Notes under the pieces: model-generated
The model's database searches: none
What the model was told of the DNA's origin: nothing
What the model saw: the letters and a program-made list of their open reading frames with translations, nothing else
Shown: positions 62,169-64,000 of the stretch, piece by piece
Layout of the letters: each line of letters opens with the position of its first letter
Numbering within the stretch: the stretch's first letter is position 1
Program-made: the position numbers and the translations under genes
NCBI RefSeq assembly: GCF_905475345.1
Contig: NC_066590.1
Location: forward strand, 4,184,501-4,248,500
DNA length: 64,000 bases
DNA from: Vespula vulgaris
Lineage: Eukaryota > Arthropoda > Insecta > Hymenoptera > Vespidae
Reading direction: 5' to 3'

Positions 62169-64000
62169 GTTAGTATATTATCTATATACGTATCTATGTA
62201 TATATGCATAATATATATAATATATATATATGTATATACAGCTATATATATATTGTATAATATATATATTTATACACACACATATATATATAATTTATTA
62301 TGTATATGTTGTGTATATAATATGTAATATATAATATATAATATATATATATATATATATGTATGTACAAATATAAGTTTACACCTATTATTTCTTTATT
62401 CTTCGAACTCTAAATAATTTTGTTGACCTTCTATCTGTCTATCTTTCTCTTTTTAAACTGACGTTCTCGATAATGCTCGTATTCGTTCATCAAACATTTG
62501 TCACTATTTTTCTCGATATCATTATTATTTAATTTCATAACTCAGCGAGTGCTAAAAAAAACAAAATAAAGAAAGGTAAAAAGGAAGTTAAAATTGTTCG
62601 TAGATTAATATATCACAAATTTTCACGGTTAATTACGTATTTCCTGGTAAACATTCATTAATCTGTCGTGGTCAAGCCGGCTTTATATAGGTTCTGTTTA
62701 ATCTTATCAAGATCGAGGCTATGTCTACAAGATCTTTGATACGTATAACTATGACTTCGTATTGTTACGTATCTGTCTTTTGTATTTATTAGATAAATGC
62801 ACGCTATCTGTCGGTTAATCTACAATTATAATAATCGCGACTACTTCGCGTATATAATTCATTGGTCGACATAATTTATCTTTTTTTCTCATTGAATTTA
62901 GTTTCTCCTTATTTTTTCTTTTTGTTACATTTTTCATCATCTTTACAAGAATAAATATATCGAATATTTATTCATTCATTTATTTATTTATTTATAATAC
63001 ACGTAAATATATGCATATATTTCACGTTTCTATGGTAAAATAAAGTTAAATCGATTATTTTCTACTCTTGTCTTTTCCCTCCTTGATATTCGTATATACG
63101 CAACTATTCTTTCGCACAAAGGGGAAGATCAGGAGAGCCCTTTAAAGGACTCGCATGGCACGTGTACTTTAACGATGAGAATAAAGAAACGCGCTAATCC
63201 CTTTTATCGATCGTTGTCTAACCATTGTACTTACATCCATTATCTTTCTTCTTTCTTTTTTGAATATTTTACAAGAATATTTACTAGATAAAAAAAAAAA
63301 AAAGACAGACAAATAATTCCTATGTCAATTTGCAGAAATACAAGTACTACTATAAGGACTTCGTTCCTTTGTTCGATTTTTTTTTCCTTTTATTTTATTT
63401 TTTTTTTGTTTAGACTCCGGTTTCGTCGTACTTCAAGGTATGACCTACTGGACCGATCTGTTCGTTCGTCATTTCCTATTCCAAGCGGAACATACGATAG
63501 ACGGTGACGATTTGCTCTTCTTCGTTCGTAAGAAGCACGTTAAAACCTCTTCGAGATATTTACCAAAGTTTGAAACCGAGGTCGATGTCTTTCGCAAGGA
63601 CAGCAAGAAACTGCCGATTGGTGATCCTGATATCGATTGGGAAGAAACCGTGTACCTGAATCTAGTCGTGCATCAATTCGATTACACTCTAACTTTAGCG
63701 ATATGCACAAGGACAAGTCCGAAGGAATTGCAAGTAAGAATTTTGAATGTGAACATAGATTTGGGGGGAAAGAAAAAAAGAAAAGGAAGAAATGAACAAT
63801 TACGAATCTCTCTTTGTTCTCTCTCTCTCTCTCTATTTATATCTATACCTATCTTTATCACAATCTCCATTAATTTTTATTTTACTTATTAGGTTTTACG
63901 AAGACATTCGCAGAAAGTATACGCAAGTCCGAGCCGTCGACGAATGGATGCTAAAGGTGATCTCGAGGAGATGACGTACCCGCATATTTGCTTCATGGTA
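62048..64000 (+). CDS. KIAA0930 (C22orf9, DUF2045) homologue, 5' part, cut by window end
   Basis: Three coding exons lie in the window: 62048-62168, 63414-63733 and 63893-64000, with phases agreeing, giving the first 182 codons. The N-terminus (MASLAGSSSSGLARPPTMLE, then a helical LLEEINFQRTKELRQML) is low in similarity to what I remember of vertebrate KIAA0930. From exon 2 on, the match is strong: DDLLFFVRKKHV, VDVFRKDSKKLPIGDPDIDW and YLNLVVHQFDYTLTLAICTR, then SQKVYASPSRRRMDAKGD. Vertebrate KIAA0930 is a conserved, probably soluble protein of about 400 aa with no established biochemical function. The remaining exons lie beyond the window. Confidence 0.87.
62169..63413 (+). other. Intron 1 of the KIAA0930 homologue
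   Basis: TA-rich repeats over 62,196-62,360, then unremarkable AT-rich DNA and a polypyrimidine tract before the acceptor. No exon is seen. Confidence 0.75.
63414..63733 (+). CDS. KIAA0930 homologue coding exon 2 (residues 41-146)
   Basis: Acceptor TTTTTGTTTAG, donor GTAAGA. Encodes the most conserved block, including KDSKKLPIGDPDIDWEETVY. Confidence 0.92.
63893..64000 (+). CDS. KIAA0930 homologue coding exon 3, truncated by window edge
   Basis: Starts VLRRHSQKVYASPSRRRMDA in phase 0 and continues open to the last base, ending YPHICFMV. The exon runs past the window. Confidence 0.88.

Noticed and set aside
63337..63380. AAATACAAGTACTACTATAAG after an AG looks like a Lys/Tyr-rich micro-exon
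   Set aside because: No usable donor, and the exon at 63,414 already joins exon 1 in phase.

Overview
The window looks like nuclear DNA of an insect, most likely an aculeate hymenopteran (bee or wasp). It is AT-rich and very dense in microsatellites ((AT)n, (GA/CT)n, tetranucleotides) and pyrimidine tracts. Genes are split by GT-AG introns, and the recognisable proteins are insect-type. I rebuilt the exon structures by hand from splice sites, reading phase and remembered family motifs; no database search was run.

Layout. (1) Positions 1-30,244 are mostly intronic or intergenic and repeat-rich. They hold a decayed Tc1/mariner-type transposon (12,244-13,135) and two small, well-delimited exons (7,603-7,638 and 26,082-26,204). 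These two join in phase to the first third of the exon at 30,245 and predict an unrecognised protein of 86 aa. (2) On the + strand, 30,361-50,703 is a complete TRP-family cation channel, best matched to TRP-gamma: 17 coding exons and 1,191 codons plus stop, with every junction in phase. (3) Positions 50,704-55,072 are an AT-rich convergent intergenic/3'-UTR zone. (4) On the - strand, 58,456 down to 55,073 is a complete F-spondin (spondin-1) gene: 11 coding exons, 754 aa, with Reeler, Spondin_N, three TSP1 repeats, a Kunitz domain and a fourth TSP1. (5) On the + strand, 62,048 to the window end is the 5' part of a KIAA0930 (C22orf9/DUF2045) homologue. It lies head-to-head with spondin and is cut by the window edge.

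Most unusual observation. The exon that starts the TRP-gamma reading frame also ends another reading frame. The predicted small ORF stops with TAA at 30,356-30,358, and the TRP-gamma ATG follows at 30,361 (TAA-GA-ATG, with a purine at -3 and G at +4). If the three upstream pieces are really spliced to this exon, the mRNA is dicistronic: an 86-aa ORF followed two bases later by a 1,191-aa channel. The alternative is a long N-terminal extension of the channel, because its own frame is also open back to the acceptor. Other points are a GC-AG intron in spondin, a channel C-terminus ending in Gly-Trp-Leu, a His-rich stretch in the channel tail, and a 187-bp (CCAA)n block beginning 27 bases after a channel donor site.

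The three named genes have no obvious common pathway. The channel is a neuronal/sensory membrane protein, spondin is a secreted matrix protein, and the KIAA0930 family has no established biochemical role.
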